Origin: Halomonas sp. QHL1 | GTDB taxonomy: Bacteria > Pseudomonadota > Gammaproteobacteria > Pseudomonadales > Halomonadaceae | NCBI RefSeq assembly: GCF_001882345.1 | Contig: NZ_MINL01000001.1 | Location: 3,295,852-3,359,851 of the forward strand | Direction of reading: 5' to 3' | Length of the DNA: 64,000 nucleotides | In this document: positions 42,085 through 51,674 of the stretch, piece after piece | How positions within the stretch are numbered: position 1 is the stretch's first letter | Layout: each line of letters opens with the position of its first letter | Made by a program: the position numbers and the translations under genes | Notes under the pieces: model-generated | Database searches by the model: none | What the model was told of the DNA's origin: nothing | The model's input: only the letters and a program-made list of their open reading frames with translations

Positions 42085-44901
42085 TTATGGCAGCGGGACT
42101 CGCGCCAGTCGGCTCAGCAGGTTATCCAACTCTTCTACTTCAGCCTCCCATAGCGTGGCTGGCATTGGCCCTAGCGCCAATAGCGCGACCAAAATATCAA
42201 TCACTTCTTGATCACGGCTGCGCTCTTGATTGAAGCCTTCATTCAAACGCTCTACCTGAATCGCCAGGCGCAGCGGCTCATCGCTCTGCCGCACGCTACC
42301 CACGGCTAGCATCGAGAGGTGCACTCTTAGTCTGGCGAGGGAGTCGGCGAGGCGAGCGTGATCAGCGTCTGATAGCGGTACCGCGACGCTATGGCGATGT
42401 TGGTTGCGTGTGTTATGCGCCTCATTAAAGGTGGTAGACAGTGAAGTGCCGAGAACCGCTTGTGCGTCCACATCGCTTGGGGTTCCCTCGCAGAGGTAGC
42501 GCTGGTCGGCAGCCAAGTGAGCGCTCACTAATGGCATGATCGCGTGCCACTGTTGAACCGTATCGGCAACCGCCAGACGGTTTAAGCGTTCTCGGCGCGC
42601 ACGCACGATGCCACTCATCCGCCGCTGCATGCCTTCGCTGCGCCGATTGCGTGGCAGCGGCTCAAGCTGATTGGCCTGTTCAATAAAGCGCTCTAGCGTG
42701 GCCGACTCACTCGCCTCAATCGGCTGCCAACTATCCATTGCGTCGATCAGCGTTTGCATCTCATCAAGTTGCTGTTGCTGGCGCGCCGCCTGCTCATTTT
42801 TATGCGCATCGCGCTGGGCAAAGAGTTGATCACACTCATGGCGAAAGGTTTTCCACAGCGTTTGCTCTTCGCCTTTGGGCGCCCGGCCTAAGGCTCGCCA
42901 CTGCTGCTGCAGCTGTTTGGTCAAGTGAATGCGTTGTGCTAGGGGCTGGTTGTCGTCGCTGCGTAGCGCGCTTACCTGACTGATCAGTTCGCGTTTTTGC
43001 GCGGCGATCGTTTCAGCGCGCTGATCAATGAGTGTCTGCAACTGGTGACGAATAGTGCCAAAGCGTCGCCCAACGGCCTCGGAGCGTTCACGGGGAACGG
43101 GGCTGTAGTGCCGCCATTGGTGGCGCGCTTTGTCGCGGATTTGTCGCAGTACATCCGGGTCGGCGTCTTCGGCAGGCTGAGCCAGCAGGCTTTCAAGCTG
43201 ATCACACAGTGCTTCGCGGGCTTGAAGGTTGGTCTCACGCTCTTCGCTGAGCTGATCCCGCCAAGGGGCGAGTCGCTCGTGGATGCGGTCCGAGGCGCTG
43301 CGGAAACGAGCAGACTGCTCGCGGTTGGCCGCCGCATCTCCCAGTGATTTCCACTCTTTGACCAGTTGGCGATGGTGGCGGTCAAGCGCTTCTTCCGCCA
43401 TGTGGAGATCGTTAGCCAGTGCTTCGATACTGGCACATAGCTGCTCGCGCTTGGGCCCGGCGACAAACCCCCGCCAGTCGCGTAATTCCGCAAGCCGGGC
43501 GGCAAGGTGCTTTAAGCGCGCTTTGAGCGGTTGAGCGGCTGGGCTTTCCAGCGCTTCAATGCGCGGTTTTAGCCGCTGATGCAGGCGGCTGGCGCTTTTA
43601 AAGGCGCCGCGCTCTAACAAGTGCTCAAAGGTATCGAGTTCCGCGCCATGTGCCTCAAGTGTGGCGTTGTCTTCGGTAGGCTGCGAAGCCGCGTTGGTTT
43701 CAGTGTTAAGCTCCGCTTGGGCGCGGCCGAGCAGCGCGGGAGGCGTTAAAGCATCCGGCCATTGGCATTCGTTAATCAGGGTGGTCAGGTTGGCGTGGTC
43801 GCCGCTGGTCAGTGCAGTTTCGATGGAAGCGCTTACCGCACACCATCGCTGCCATGCCTCTAAGCACTGGTCGTAGTGTTGAATCGCCAGCGTATAGCGC
43901 TGGCGCATGGTCTCGCTGGGCGGGTGGATATCGGAAAGCGCTTGCCAGCGTTGGCTGAGCAGTTGGCGTTGGGCGCGCAGGCTGTCGATATCCTGTACGG
44001 TCATGGCTGAAGCGTGGCACAAACCGTCGAAAGTCTCTTCGATCCCTTCAAGCAACTGCTCGCGGGTGCTTTCGGCTTCCTCTCGGCGCTCGTCGCTCTG
44101 CTGGCGAGCCTGCTCCTGGGTTTCGTGGTCGTGTAGCGTTTTCCGGCAATCGATTACGGCTTGATGAAAGCGCTGCTCCTGCTCAACGCTTGGTGGCTGA
44201 GTTAGTTGTTCCCACTGCCGCTCAAGGTGGCGAAAGCGGCCACCGTAGAGCGGTTCCCAAGGCGCACGGGCGTGCTGCTCCAGTTGTTTCAGGAGCGTTT
44301 CGCGTTGCTGCTCTTCTGCTTCCAGCCATTGGGCGTCGCTACGCAAGCGGTTGAGGCGTTCCCTCGCTAGGCGCACCACTTGGCGGTCGCGGCGCGCCTC
44401 TTTCAATAACCGCTTAAGCCCCTCTTCGTCCTCAATGCGCTCGGCAGCCTGGTGGCGAACGGCGGCCACACCGTTGTGGCAGGCTTGATGAATCAGATCA
44501 TTCTCATCGCTCAGTTTGCTCAGTGCGACCAAGCGTAGATTAAGGTTGTCGCCCTGTAGGGCCACTGCGCTCAGCGCCCGCGGCTCTTCGATCTGCTCGA
44601 CTAATGATTGGCGCTGATGCAGGTCGGTATGGCCTTCACGTCCGCTGAGGCGTTGGCAAACGGCATTGAACCAGGCTTCATCCTGCTGATGGTGTGGGTA
44701 AGCGTCGACAAGACCTGCGCAGTCATCCAGAGCCAGCAGCGCGGCAAGGCGAATCTGGCTATCGCTATCTTGAGTGAGCGACTGCAGCGCTTGACGCTGC
44801 TCTGCTTGCTCGGGGTTCAGTCGTTGGAGGGCCTGACGGCGCACCTCGGGGTCAGGGTGCTGCCACCGAGGGGCGAACAGGCGTCTTAACAGTCCGTGCA
44901 T
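42085..44901 (-). CDS. DUF349-repeat protein
   Basis: 938 residues, acidic and almost entirely helical, rich in Gln, Glu, Arg and Leu. The first ~170 residues are HEAT-like repeats (DPEVRRQALQRL, SDSQIRLAALLAL, NLRLVALSKL, AAVRHQAAERI). The rest contains several DUF349 coiled-coil units with the W-x-x-L and F-R-x-x-x-D-R/C signatures (EWKSLGDAAANREQSARFRS, QWRALGRAPKGEEQTLWKTF RHECD as adjoining pieces). The family is common in gammaproteobacteria and its function is not established. No signal peptide or membrane helix. It converges on phaB and is divergent from minC. Confidence 0.85.
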   Translation of the reverse strand: MHGLLRRLFAPRWQHPDPEVRRQALQRLNPEQAEQRQALQSLTQDSDSQIRLAALLALDDCAGLVDAYPHHQQDEAWFNAVCQRLSGREGHTDLHQRQSLVEQIEEPRALSAVALQGDNLNLRLVALSKLSDENDLIHQACHNGVAAVRHQAAERIEDEEGLKRLLKEARRDRQVVRLARERLNRLRSDAQWLEAEEQQRETLLKQLEQHARAPWEPLYGGRFRHLERQWEQLTQPPSVEQEQRFHQAVIDCRKTLHDHETQEQARQQSDERREEAESTREQLLEGIEETFDGLCHASAMTVQDIDSLRAQRQLLSQRWQALSDIHPPSETMRQRYTLAIQHYDQCLEAWQRWCAVSASIETALTSGDHANLTTLINECQWPDALTPPALLGRAQAELNTETNAASQPTEDNATLEAHGAELDTFEHLLERGAFKSASRLHQRLKPRIEALESPAAQPLKARLKHLAARLAELRDWRGFVAGPKREQLCASIEALANDLHMAEEALDRHHRQLVKEWKSLGDAAANREQSARFRSASDRIHERLAPWRDQLSEERETNLQAREALCDQLESLLAQPAEDADPDVLRQIRDKARHQWRHYSPVPRERSEAVGRRFGTIRHQLQTLIDQRAETIAAQKRELISQVSALRSDDNQPLAQRIHLTKQLQQQWRALGRAPKGEEQTLWKTFRHECDQLFAQRDAHKNEQAARQQQQLDEMQTLIDAMDSWQPIEASESATLERFIEQANQLEPLPRNRRSEGMQRRMSGIVRARRERLNRLAVADTVQQWHAIMPLVSAHLAADQRYLCEGTPSDVDAQAVLGTSLSTTFNEAHNTRNQHRHSVAVPLSDADHARLADSLARLRVHLSMLAVGSVRQSDEPLRLAIQVERLNEGFNQERSRDQEVIDILVALLALGPMPATLWEAEVEELDNLLSRLARVPLP

Positions 44902-45017
44902 GGATCATCCTGCTAGTATGAGATGCGTAGCATAAAAAAACGGCTCGGTGGTTGCAGTCACCGACGCTGTCGCTTAGCTTGGCCTTACTATGGTGTGATA
45001 AGCGTCTATTTTCTAGG

Positions 45018-45066
45018 TCACACTGCTTCTAAATCACACTGTTTTTAGACTACAGTGTTTCTAGAC
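45018..45066 (+). repeat. three 16-base-spaced repeats upstream of minC
   Basis: Units beginning TCACACTGCTTCTAAA (45018), TCACACTGTTTTTAGA (45034) and a diverged CTACAGTGTTTCTAGA (45050) follow one another every 16 bases just before minCDE. They may be regulator binding sites or simple duplication. Confidence 0.5.
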
Positions 45067-45129
45067 GACGAAATGCGTGATAGTACGCTACCTTTATCAT
45101 CTTATATGAACATGACGGGGAGTTCGGCC

Positions 45130-45876
45130 ATGAGCCTTAACGTGGATACTGCCGCAGTGGCCTTTACCTTTAAAGGCGGCATGCTGCCGATGACCGTCAT
45201 GGAGCTAAGTAGTGCTGATCCGGAGCAAATCCGGCAGCAGCTGGCTGGCAAATTCTCCCAGTCTCCCGCTTTCTTTCAGCATACACCGGTTGTGCTCAGC
45301 GTGGAAAAACTCGATGAACCCCACTTAGCTCTTGAGCGCATTTGTGCCGTTTGCCGTGACCATAAACTGCTACCGGTGGCCGTGCGCGGAGGTACCGAGC
45401 CGGTACGTCAATCAGCCTGGGCGTTGGGGCTGGGCTGGTTTCCACCGGTGGCAGAGGGTCGTGCCCGGGTGCTTGAGAGTGTGAGTAACTCGCCGGTGCA
45501 AGAAGTCTCCCGCGATGAGGCGGTAAGCCAGGTGGAGGCGCCTTCGCTTGCCACGCGGCTTTATCGCGGTACCGTTCGTTCGGGGCAGCAAGTGAGCGCC
45601 TCCGATGGAGATTTGGTAGTAATCGGGGCGGTGAATGCCGGGGCAGAAGTGCTGGCAGCTGGCAGTATTCATGTTTATGGCGCGCTGCGTGGCCGTGCGC
45701 TGGCGGGCATTCATGGTAATACTCAAGCGGGTATTTATTGCCGTGAATTGGAGGCTGAATTGCTTTCAGTGGCAGGTAATTATAAACGTTCGGAAGATAT
45801 CGATGCGCAGCTGCTGGGGCGACCCGCAGAGGTTCACTTTAAAAAAGAACAGCTTGAAATTAAGCCACTGGGGTAA
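45130..45876 (+). CDS. minC: septum site-determining protein MinC
   Basis: 248 residues from the ATG at 45130, which has GGGGAG eight bases upstream; a longer frame adds 25 non-conserved residues. The N-terminal MinC_N domain (AVAFTFKGGMLPMTVMELSS) inhibits FtsZ; the C-terminal beta-helix carries the stacked-turn signature VRSGQQVSASDGDLVVIGAV and NAGAEVLAAGSIHVYGALRG plus AGIYCRELEAELLSVAG, which bind MinD. A Ser/Glu/Val linker (~125-150) joins them. With MinD it blocks division at the poles. First gene of minCDE. Confidence 0.95.
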   Translation: MSLNVDTAAVAFTFKGGMLPMTVMELSSADPEQIRQQLAGKFSQSPAFFQHTPVVLSVEKLDEPHLALERICAVCRDHKLLPVAVRGGTEPVRQSAWALGLGWFPPVAEGRARVLESVSNSPVQEVSRDEAVSQVEAPSLATRLYRGTVRSGQQVSASDGDLVVIGAVNAGAEVLAAGSIHVYGALRGRALAGIHGNTQAGIYCRELEAELLSVAGNYKRSEDIDAQLLGRPAEVHFKKEQLEIKPLG

Positions 45877-46033
45877 GGTTTTTGTATGAGGCTGCGTTGG
45901 TGCTTCATGCCTAGCGACGCCGAAGACGCTATCCGTTACAGTATGGCATGTTGATGACATTGACGTTCCCGTTATGCGCAGAGCGCCTACTGACTCGCGC
46001 TCGCGACGAACGACTTCAAGAAGGAAGTGACTT

Positions 46034-46852
46034 TTGGCCAAGATAATTGTAGTGACCTCTGGTAAAGGAGGGGTCGGTAAAACCACCAGTGCTGCAGCAA
46101 TCTCCACAGGGCTTGCGCTGCGGGGTAAAAAAACAGTCGTAATCGATTTTGATGTGGGCCTGCGTAATCTCGATCTCATCATGGGCTGCGAACGACGTGT
46201 AGTGTATGACTTAGTCAATGTGATTCAAGGCGAGGCGGGGCTTAATCAAGCGCTGATTCGCGATAAGCGCGTCGAAAATTTATTTATTTTGCCAGCTTCC
46301 CAAACCCGCGATAAAGATGCCCTGACCCAAGAGGGTGTCGCGGAGATTTTGGAGAAGTTGAAAGAAGATTTCGATTTCATTCTTTGCGATTCACCTGCAG
46401 GTATTGAGCGCGGTGCGCAGTTGGCCATGTACTTTGCCGATGAGGCGATTGTGGTCACCAATCCTGAAGTATCGTCAGTGCGCGACTCCGACCGTATTTT
46501 GGGGCTGCTGGCTTCCAAAACCCGGCGTGCAGAGCAGGGCGATGATCCCATCAAAGAGCACCTGTTGGTGACTCGCTATAACCCCGAGCGCGTTACTTCC
46601 GGTGATATGCTGACGCTCGACGATATACGCGAAATTTTGGCGATTAACTTGCTGGGCTTAATTCCTGAGTCGGAAGCCGTGCTACGTGCATCGAACCAGG
46701 GTGTGCCGGTAACCCACGACATCTCCAGCGATGCGGGCCAAGCCTACAGCGATACGGTATCGCGCTTGCTCGGTGAGGACATGCCGTTGCGTTTTCACGA
46801 GCTGCAGCGTAAAGGCCTGCTTAGCCGTATGTTTGGGGGGGCGCGCCGATGA
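46034..46852 (+). CDS. minD: septum site-determining ATPase MinD
   Basis: 272 residues. Deviant Walker [19 protein letters not shown] (~11-28), [20 protein letters not shown], the Walker B-like [18 protein letters not shown] and a C-terminal amphipathic membrane-targeting helix ([20 protein letters not shown]). The ATPase dimerises on the membrane, recruits MinC, and is released by MinE. The start is TTG at 46034 behind AAGGAAG; it gives the exact family N-terminus ([13 protein letters not shown]). minE overlaps by four bases. Confidence 0.97.
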   Translation: MAKIIVVTSGKGGVGKTTSAAAISTGLALRGKKTVVIDFDVGLRNLDLIMGCERRVVYDLVNVIQGEAGLNQALIRDKRVENLFILPASQTRDKDALTQEGVAEILEKLKEDFDFILCDSPAGIERGAQLAMYFADEAIVVTNPEVSSVRDSDRILGLLASKTRRAEQGDDPIKEHLLVTRYNPERVTSGDMLTLDDIREILAINLLGLIPESEAVLRASNQGVPVTHDISSDAGQAYSDTVSRLLGEDMPLRFHELQRKGLLSRMFGGARR

Positions 46853-47100
46853 AATTACTGGAGTTCTTGAAGCGTGAGCGCAGGAAATCTGCCTCGGTAG
46901 CCAAAGAACGTTTGCAAATCATTGTGGCACATCAGCGTAGTCAGCGCGGCCAGCCCGACTATATGCCGATGCTTGAGCGCGAACTGCTTGAGGTGATTCG
47001 TCGTTACGTACACGTGGACGATGACGCCATTCAAATTTCCTTGGACAGCGAAGACAACTGCTCTGTGCTGGAGCTTAACGTTACGCTTCCCAAGAGCTGA
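46849..47100 (+). CDS. minE: cell division topological specificity factor MinE
   Basis: 83 residues. The N-terminal segment [30 protein letters not shown] (adjoining pieces) is the MinD-binding, membrane-targeting part. The C-terminal dimerisation domain has [19 protein letters not shown] and [19 protein letters not shown]. It stimulates MinD ATPase and sets up pole-to-pole oscillation. Its ATG overlaps the minD stop (ATGA). Confidence 0.96.
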   Translation: MKLLEFLKRERRKSASVAKERLQIIVAHQRSQRGQPDYMPMLERELLEVIRRYVHVDDDAIQISLDSEDNCSVLELNVTLPKS

Positions 47101-47194
47101 GCTCCTTGCCTAAGTTCAACAACTGAAGACGGGGCGAAAGAGGCGGTGGGTGTGCTAGGCTTGGGCTTTTCATTGCCGAGCGGAGTGTTTATTC

Positions 47195-48688
47195 ATGGCG
47201 CCACCCAATGCTGCCCCTGTCAGTTTCCTCTGGCATGACTATGAAACCTTTGGGGCGGATCCGCGCCGCGATCGGCCCGCTCAGTTCGCAGCCCTGCGCA
47301 CCGATGCTGATCTGAACGAGATCGGCGAGCCGATCGAACTCTACTGCAAACCCGCCGATGATTACCTGCCTCATCCTGCCGCCTGTTTGATTACCGGCAT
47401 TACCCCTCAAAAAGCTCAACGCCATGGTCTTCCCGAAGCAGAGTTCGCGGGCGAGATTCAGCGCCACATGAGTGAGCCGGGCACCTGCGTGGTGGGTTAC
47501 AACAGCCTGCGCTTTGATGACGAAGTCTCCCGCCATCTGTTTTACCGCAATTTGCTCGACCCTTATTCCCGCGAGTGGCAAAACGGCAATTCGCGCTGGG
47601 ATTTGATCGATATTGTGCGCGCCTTTTATGCACTGCGTCCTGATGGCATTGAGTGGCCGCTGCGCGAAGACGGCGCGCCCAGCTTCAAGCTCGAGCACTT
47701 AACCGCGGCGAACGGGATTGCCCATGAGGGTGCCCACGATGCGGTAGCCGATGTACGGGCTACGATCGCGCTGGCCCGCTTGCTCAAGGCGCGCAATGCG
47801 AAGCTGTTCGACTATCTACTCGGTCTGCGCGGTAAGCGCGCGGTGGCTAAGCAGCTCGACTTGCCCAACGCCAAACCGCTGCTACATATTTCTCGCCGTT
47901 ATCCCGCCAGCCGGGGCTGTAGTGCGTTAGTGATGCCGCTGGCCGAGCATCCGACAAACCCCAACGGGGTGATCGTTTACGATTTAAGCGTTGATCCCAG
48001 CGATATGCTCAGCATGTCGGCGGAGCAAATTCGTGAGCGCGTGTTTGTCAGCCAGCAGGATTTAACCGAAGGTGAGGCGCGTATTCCGCTTAAGGTGATC
48101 CATATCAACCGTTGCCCGGTGGTGTTTCCCGCCAGTGCTTTAAAAGACGTTGAGGGCCCCCAGCAGGGCGAGTACGGCGCCATCGTCGCGCGCTTAGGCT
48201 TGGACGTGATGGCCTGTCGGCAGCACTGGAAAACCCTGCGCGATGCCAGCGGTGTCGCCGCTAAGGTCGCAGAGGTGTTTAGTGCAGGTTACGACGATGC
48301 GCCGCAAGACCCTGACCTAATGCTCTACTCGGGCAGTTTCTTCTCCGCCGCCGACCGTCAGCAGATGGAACGGGTGCGGGAGATGGGGCCGTGGGATTTG
48401 GTAGGCCAGCGCTTTGCGTTTCAGGATCCGCGCTTGGAAGAGATGCTGTTTCGCTTTCGGGCGCGCAGTTACCCCGACACGTTGGAAGGCGAAGAGCGCG
48501 AGCAGTGGGAAGCGTTTCGTTGGATGCGGATCAATGATCCGGCCTTGGCGGGCTTTACGCTTAAGGCGTTTGCGCGGGAAATTGCTCAGTACAATCAGCA
48601 AACGCTCACTGATCGTGAGCGCCAGATTCTGGAAGAGCTGGTGATGTTTGTGGAAGCCATGATGCCGGCTCAAGCGTTTGACGCCTGA
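47195..48688 (+). CDS. sbcB: exodeoxyribonuclease I
   Basis: 497 residues. DEDDh exonuclease: SFLWHDYETFGADPRRDRPA (exo I, D and E), VVGYNSLRFDDEVSRHLFYR (exo II) and AHEGAHDAVADVRATIALAR (exo III, H and D). The SH3-like and helical domains of ExoI follow (QFAALRTDADLNEIGEP near the start is also family-specific). It degrades single-stranded DNA 3' to 5' and helps in recombination and mismatch repair. Length is close to E. coli SbcB (475). The gene stands alone, 94 bases after minE. Confidence 0.95.
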   Translation: MAPPNAAPVSFLWHDYETFGADPRRDRPAQFAALRTDADLNEIGEPIELYCKPADDYLPHPAACLITGITPQKAQRHGLPEAEFAGEIQRHMSEPGTCVVGYNSLRFDDEVSRHLFYRNLLDPYSREWQNGNSRWDLIDIVRAFYALRPDGIEWPLREDGAPSFKLEHLTAANGIAHEGAHDAVADVRATIALARLLKARNAKLFDYLLGLRGKRAVAKQLDLPNAKPLLHISRRYPASRGCSALVMPLAEHPTNPNGVIVYDLSVDPSDMLSMSAEQIRERVFVSQQDLTEGEARIPLKVIHINRCPVVFPASALKDVEGPQQGEYGAIVARLGLDVMACRQHWKTLRDASGVAAKVAEVFSAGYDDAPQDPDLMLYSGSFFSAADRQQMERVREMGPWDLVGQRFAFQDPRLEEMLFRFRARSYPDTLEGEEREQWEAFRWMRINDPALAGFTLKAFAREIAQYNQQTLTDRERQILEELVMFVEAMMPAQAFDA

Positions 48689-48720
48689 GGTGCTGAGTAA
48701 AAAAACCGGAACAGCTCTCT

Positions 48721-48783
48721 GCGGGGGCGCTATGAACCCCTCCCTGGGCGCTAAATTCGCCATCCATGGCGAATAACCCCCGC
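48721..48783. repeat. structured intergenic element (REP-like)
   Basis: Outer stem GCGGGGG (48721-48727) with CCCCCGC (48777-48783); inner perfect hairpin ATTCGCCAT (48755-48763), CC, ATGGCGAAT (48766-48774); a third hairpin GGGG/CCCC lies in the left arm. It is between the convergent sbcB and protease genes. The layered symmetry resembles dispersed REP elements or a bidirectional terminator without a U-tract. Confidence 0.55.
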
Positions 48784-48818
48784 TTCAAGCTGATTCCGTT
48801 TGCTAGCTTCACGAGCTC

Positions 48819-51674
48819 TTATTTAGTTTTGGGCAGCGGCGAGCGCGCTTCACGATAAACGCTTACATCGCTGGGTTCGTCGCCGGGGTTGAAGCGTATG
48901 TCCAGGCTGTGTTCGCGCAGCGATGGCCATAGCGCCTGTATATTCTCAAGGCTCACGTTTAACACCAGCTCGGCCAGTTGGTCGCGGCGATCAAAGCGCA
49001 CGTCTTCCATCGCAGTGGCTTGCCAGTAGCGGTTGGCCATGCCTGCAAGGCTGGTGTCGCGCTGGCGCAACTGGTCGTGAACTGCTTGGCGATAAGGCGC
49101 TAAGTCATCGTCGCTGAGTTGTTCAAGACGCTGGTTAGCCTCGTCGAGAAACACATCCATGCGTTCGGCAATGGTGCCGCTGTCTACGTCAGGTGATTGC
49201 ACCATAAGGGCAATTCCTGGCGCTTCGAGCAGCGGCGAATAGCCGGCGTTAACGATGTAGCCGAGCTGCTGCTCGGTGCGCAGCTGCTGATAGAACGGCG
49301 TTTCCAGCCACTGGGCGATTACCGCGGTGGTGGCTTGCTCCTCTGGCGTCTGGTCGCGGCCTTGCAGATAGCGCAGAACCAAAGACTCATCCCGAGAGCT
49401 GTGGGGGTGCAGCACGCTGTGCTCTTCACTCACTGCAAGTGGGGTGAGGTTGGCAATATCGTTGCGGGTTAACCGCGGCTGGAGCTTGGCACGCATCATC
49501 TGTGTCTGTTCACGCGCCAGGTCAGCGTCCAGGTTGCCCACCGCCATGGCATCGACGTACAGGTCATCTAGAAAGCGTTGGCGAAAATCTTCCAAGTGAC
49601 CACGGTCAAAGCGCTCGCTGGCGGCAAGCAGCTCAGCGGTAGACCACTGTGGTGTGAGGAGGGCTTCGCCTAAGGTGCGGCTGGCTTGACCGGTAAGCGA
49701 CGCCTGGGGCGCGTTGCGCCACTCGCGCTGCAGCTGGTAACGCACCCGCTCGAAAGCACTGCCGGAGATCTCTGCGTGCGCTAATTGCTCAAGGGCTTGC
49801 TCAATCAGCGGGGTTTGGCCATCACGCCAGCCTGAGAAAGAGAGCGTCATGCCCCTGGCATGGGGGTAGGCGCTAAATGATTGCCCTGCCAGCCACGCTG
49901 GGTAGAGAGACTCATTCAAACTGTCGTTGAGCCAACTGGCGAGCAGCCGAGTGAGCACTGCTTCGTGGGCGGAGTAGCTGGCGGTGGGGCTTTGCAGGCT
50001 GACCCGCCACTCAACTTTGGGAGTGTTAAAGCGCTCATCCTGCATATGCCAAGCGGTAAACGATGGCGTATTGACCAGCAGGCTGGGATGCTCATCCTGG
50101 CCTTCCAACAGCGTCAGGTCGCTGGCAATAAAGGGGTTGGGCCCCGGGAGTACCAAACCGCTCAGGGTCTGGCCCGGCTGGTTGGGCACTTGCTCTTCCC
50201 ACTGGGTATTGAACCACGGCGAGACAGTGTCGCTTTCGATATCCGGTGCTGAATAGAAGCGCAGCATGTTATCCGGCGTTAAAGCGTCAAGATAAACCTG
50301 CTGGCGCTCTGCATCGGGGCCATCCATGCGGTAGGCCGCGTACTGCACGTCCTCTACCGGGTAGCGAGATAGGCTCATAGAAAGGCGAGTGGCTTCCTGC
50401 TGTGGAGCGCCATGCTGCTGGAAGCGGAAGGCCTGCTCATTGAGTTTTGCCTGCTCTTCGTAGCGCCATTCGGCGAGACCGTCGTTGCGCAGTTGCTCAA
50501 TGGCGGCAAACAAGGAGGCTTCAATATCATCCAAGCGCTCGGCGCCTGCAGGCGTCAGGCTGATGGAGATAGTGAATAGCGCTTCGTTGCCATCGCCGCG
50601 GCCTACTCCGGCGGAAAGCCCATCCGCCAGTCCAGCATCGCGCAGTACCGCTAACAGGCTGCCATCACCCTCGTCACCGAGTAGGTGGGCGATAAGCTGC
50701 GTCGGTTTCGTGCGATAGTCATCCGTAGGGTCGGGTACCGGGAAGTAGAAGCGTAATTGACGACGATCCTGCAGCGACTGGCGCTCGATATAGCGGGGCA
50801 GAGTGTCGTCGTCCACCAACGGCGCATCGATGGTGGGCGCGCTTAAGTCGTTGTCGGGAATATCGGCAAAGCGCTCGGCTACCCACTCCTCAAGCGTATC
50901 GAGCGGCTGTGGCGCCACAATCGCCAGGTTCATCACATTGGCGTCGTAATGCTGGTGATAAAAATCGATGACCCGCTCGCGTAGCGTTGCCTCGCTTTCA
51001 GGCGGGCTAGCTAAGGTTTCCCGGCTACCCACGGCAAACCCGGTGGTGGGGTTGTGGGGGTTGAGCAGTTGGTTGAGCACATCGTTTTCGCGCCGGGACT
51101 CATCACGAATACGCGCCATATACTCCGAGTGAACGATATTGCGTTCGCTCTCCAAGCGGTCGGCGTTAAACAGCGGTGAGAGGAAAAATTCGCTGAAACG
51201 ATCCAGTGCACCCGGCAGTGCCGACGGCTCAATATCAAAAAAGTAATTGGTATCCTGCTGTGCGGTAAAAGCGTTGTGAGAGCCCGCGTTGTTGGATATA
51301 TAGCGCTGGTAGGCATCGGACTCGGGGTAGGGTTCGGTGCCTAAAAACAGCATGTGCTCTAGAAAGTGCGCTAACCCCTGAAGGTCATCGGGATCGTGGG
51401 CGCTACCTACTCGCACATTCATCGACGCCGCCGCCTTGTCCGCTTCCGGGTCGCTGACCAGCAGCACATTGAGGCCGTTCTCTAGCGTCAAAACCCGGTA
51501 GTCGCGGCTGTCATAGGGGCTAATGATCGGGGTGACTGTCTCAGCAATGGCATCGGCAACGGCGTCATCGGTGGCGGCGAAGGCCAGCGGCGTTAACGCG
51601 ATGCTGGCGATAACGCCAATCAGTGCGCACTGCGGGAAAACACGCCAGCGGGTTAAGCAAGAGGATCGCAACAT
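48819..51674 (-). CDS. pitrilysin-like (insulinase-family, M16) periplasmic metalloprotease
   Basis: 951 residues from the ATG at 51674 (AGGAG six bases upstream). Signal peptide of ~35 residues ending TPLAFA before ATDDAVADA. The inverted zinc motif is GLAHFLEHMLFLGTEPYPES (H-x-x-E-H, ~100) with the distal ligand Glu in ESERNIVHSEYMARI. The M16 N-domain, middle domains and the C-terminal inactive half (QQLRTEQQLGYIVNAGYSPL) are all there, so it is the full ~100-kDa PtrA-like type that degrades small peptides in the periplasm. The start overlaps the SRAP-like gene's stop (TAATG). Confidence 0.93.
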   Translation of the reverse strand: MLRSSCLTRWRVFPQCALIGVIASIALTPLAFAATDDAVADAIAETVTPIISPYDSRDYRVLTLENGLNVLLVSDPEADKAAASMNVRVGSAHDPDDLQGLAHFLEHMLFLGTEPYPESDAYQRYISNNAGSHNAFTAQQDTNYFFDIEPSALPGALDRFSEFFLSPLFNADRLESERNIVHSEYMARIRDESRRENDVLNQLLNPHNPTTGFAVGSRETLASPPESEATLRERVIDFYHQHYDANVMNLAIVAPQPLDTLEEWVAERFADIPDNDLSAPTIDAPLVDDDTLPRYIERQSLQDRRQLRFYFPVPDPTDDYRTKPTQLIAHLLGDEGDGSLLAVLRDAGLADGLSAGVGRGDGNEALFTISISLTPAGAERLDDIEASLFAAIEQLRNDGLAEWRYEEQAKLNEQAFRFQQHGAPQQEATRLSMSLSRYPVEDVQYAAYRMDGPDAERQQVYLDALTPDNMLRFYSAPDIESDTVSPWFNTQWEEQVPNQPGQTLSGLVLPGPNPFIASDLTLLEGQDEHPSLLVNTPSFTAWHMQDERFNTPKVEWRVSLQSPTASYSAHEAVLTRLLASWLNDSLNESLYPAWLAGQSFSAYPHARGMTLSFSGWRDGQTPLIEQALEQLAHAEISGSAFERVRYQLQREWRNAPQASLTGQASRTLGEALLTPQWSTAELLAASERFDRGHLEDFRQRFLDDLYVDAMAVGNLDADLAREQTQMMRAKLQPRLTRNDIANLTPLAVSEEHSVLHPHSSRDESLVLRYLQGRDQTPEEQATTAVIAQWLETPFYQQLRTEQQLGYIVNAGYSPLLEAPGIALMVQSPDVDSGTIAERMDVFLDEANQRLEQLSDDDLAPYRQAVHDQLRQRDTSLAGMANRYWQATAMEDVRFDRRDQLAELVLNVSLENIQALWPSLREHSLDIRFNPGDEPSDVSVYREARSPLPKTK

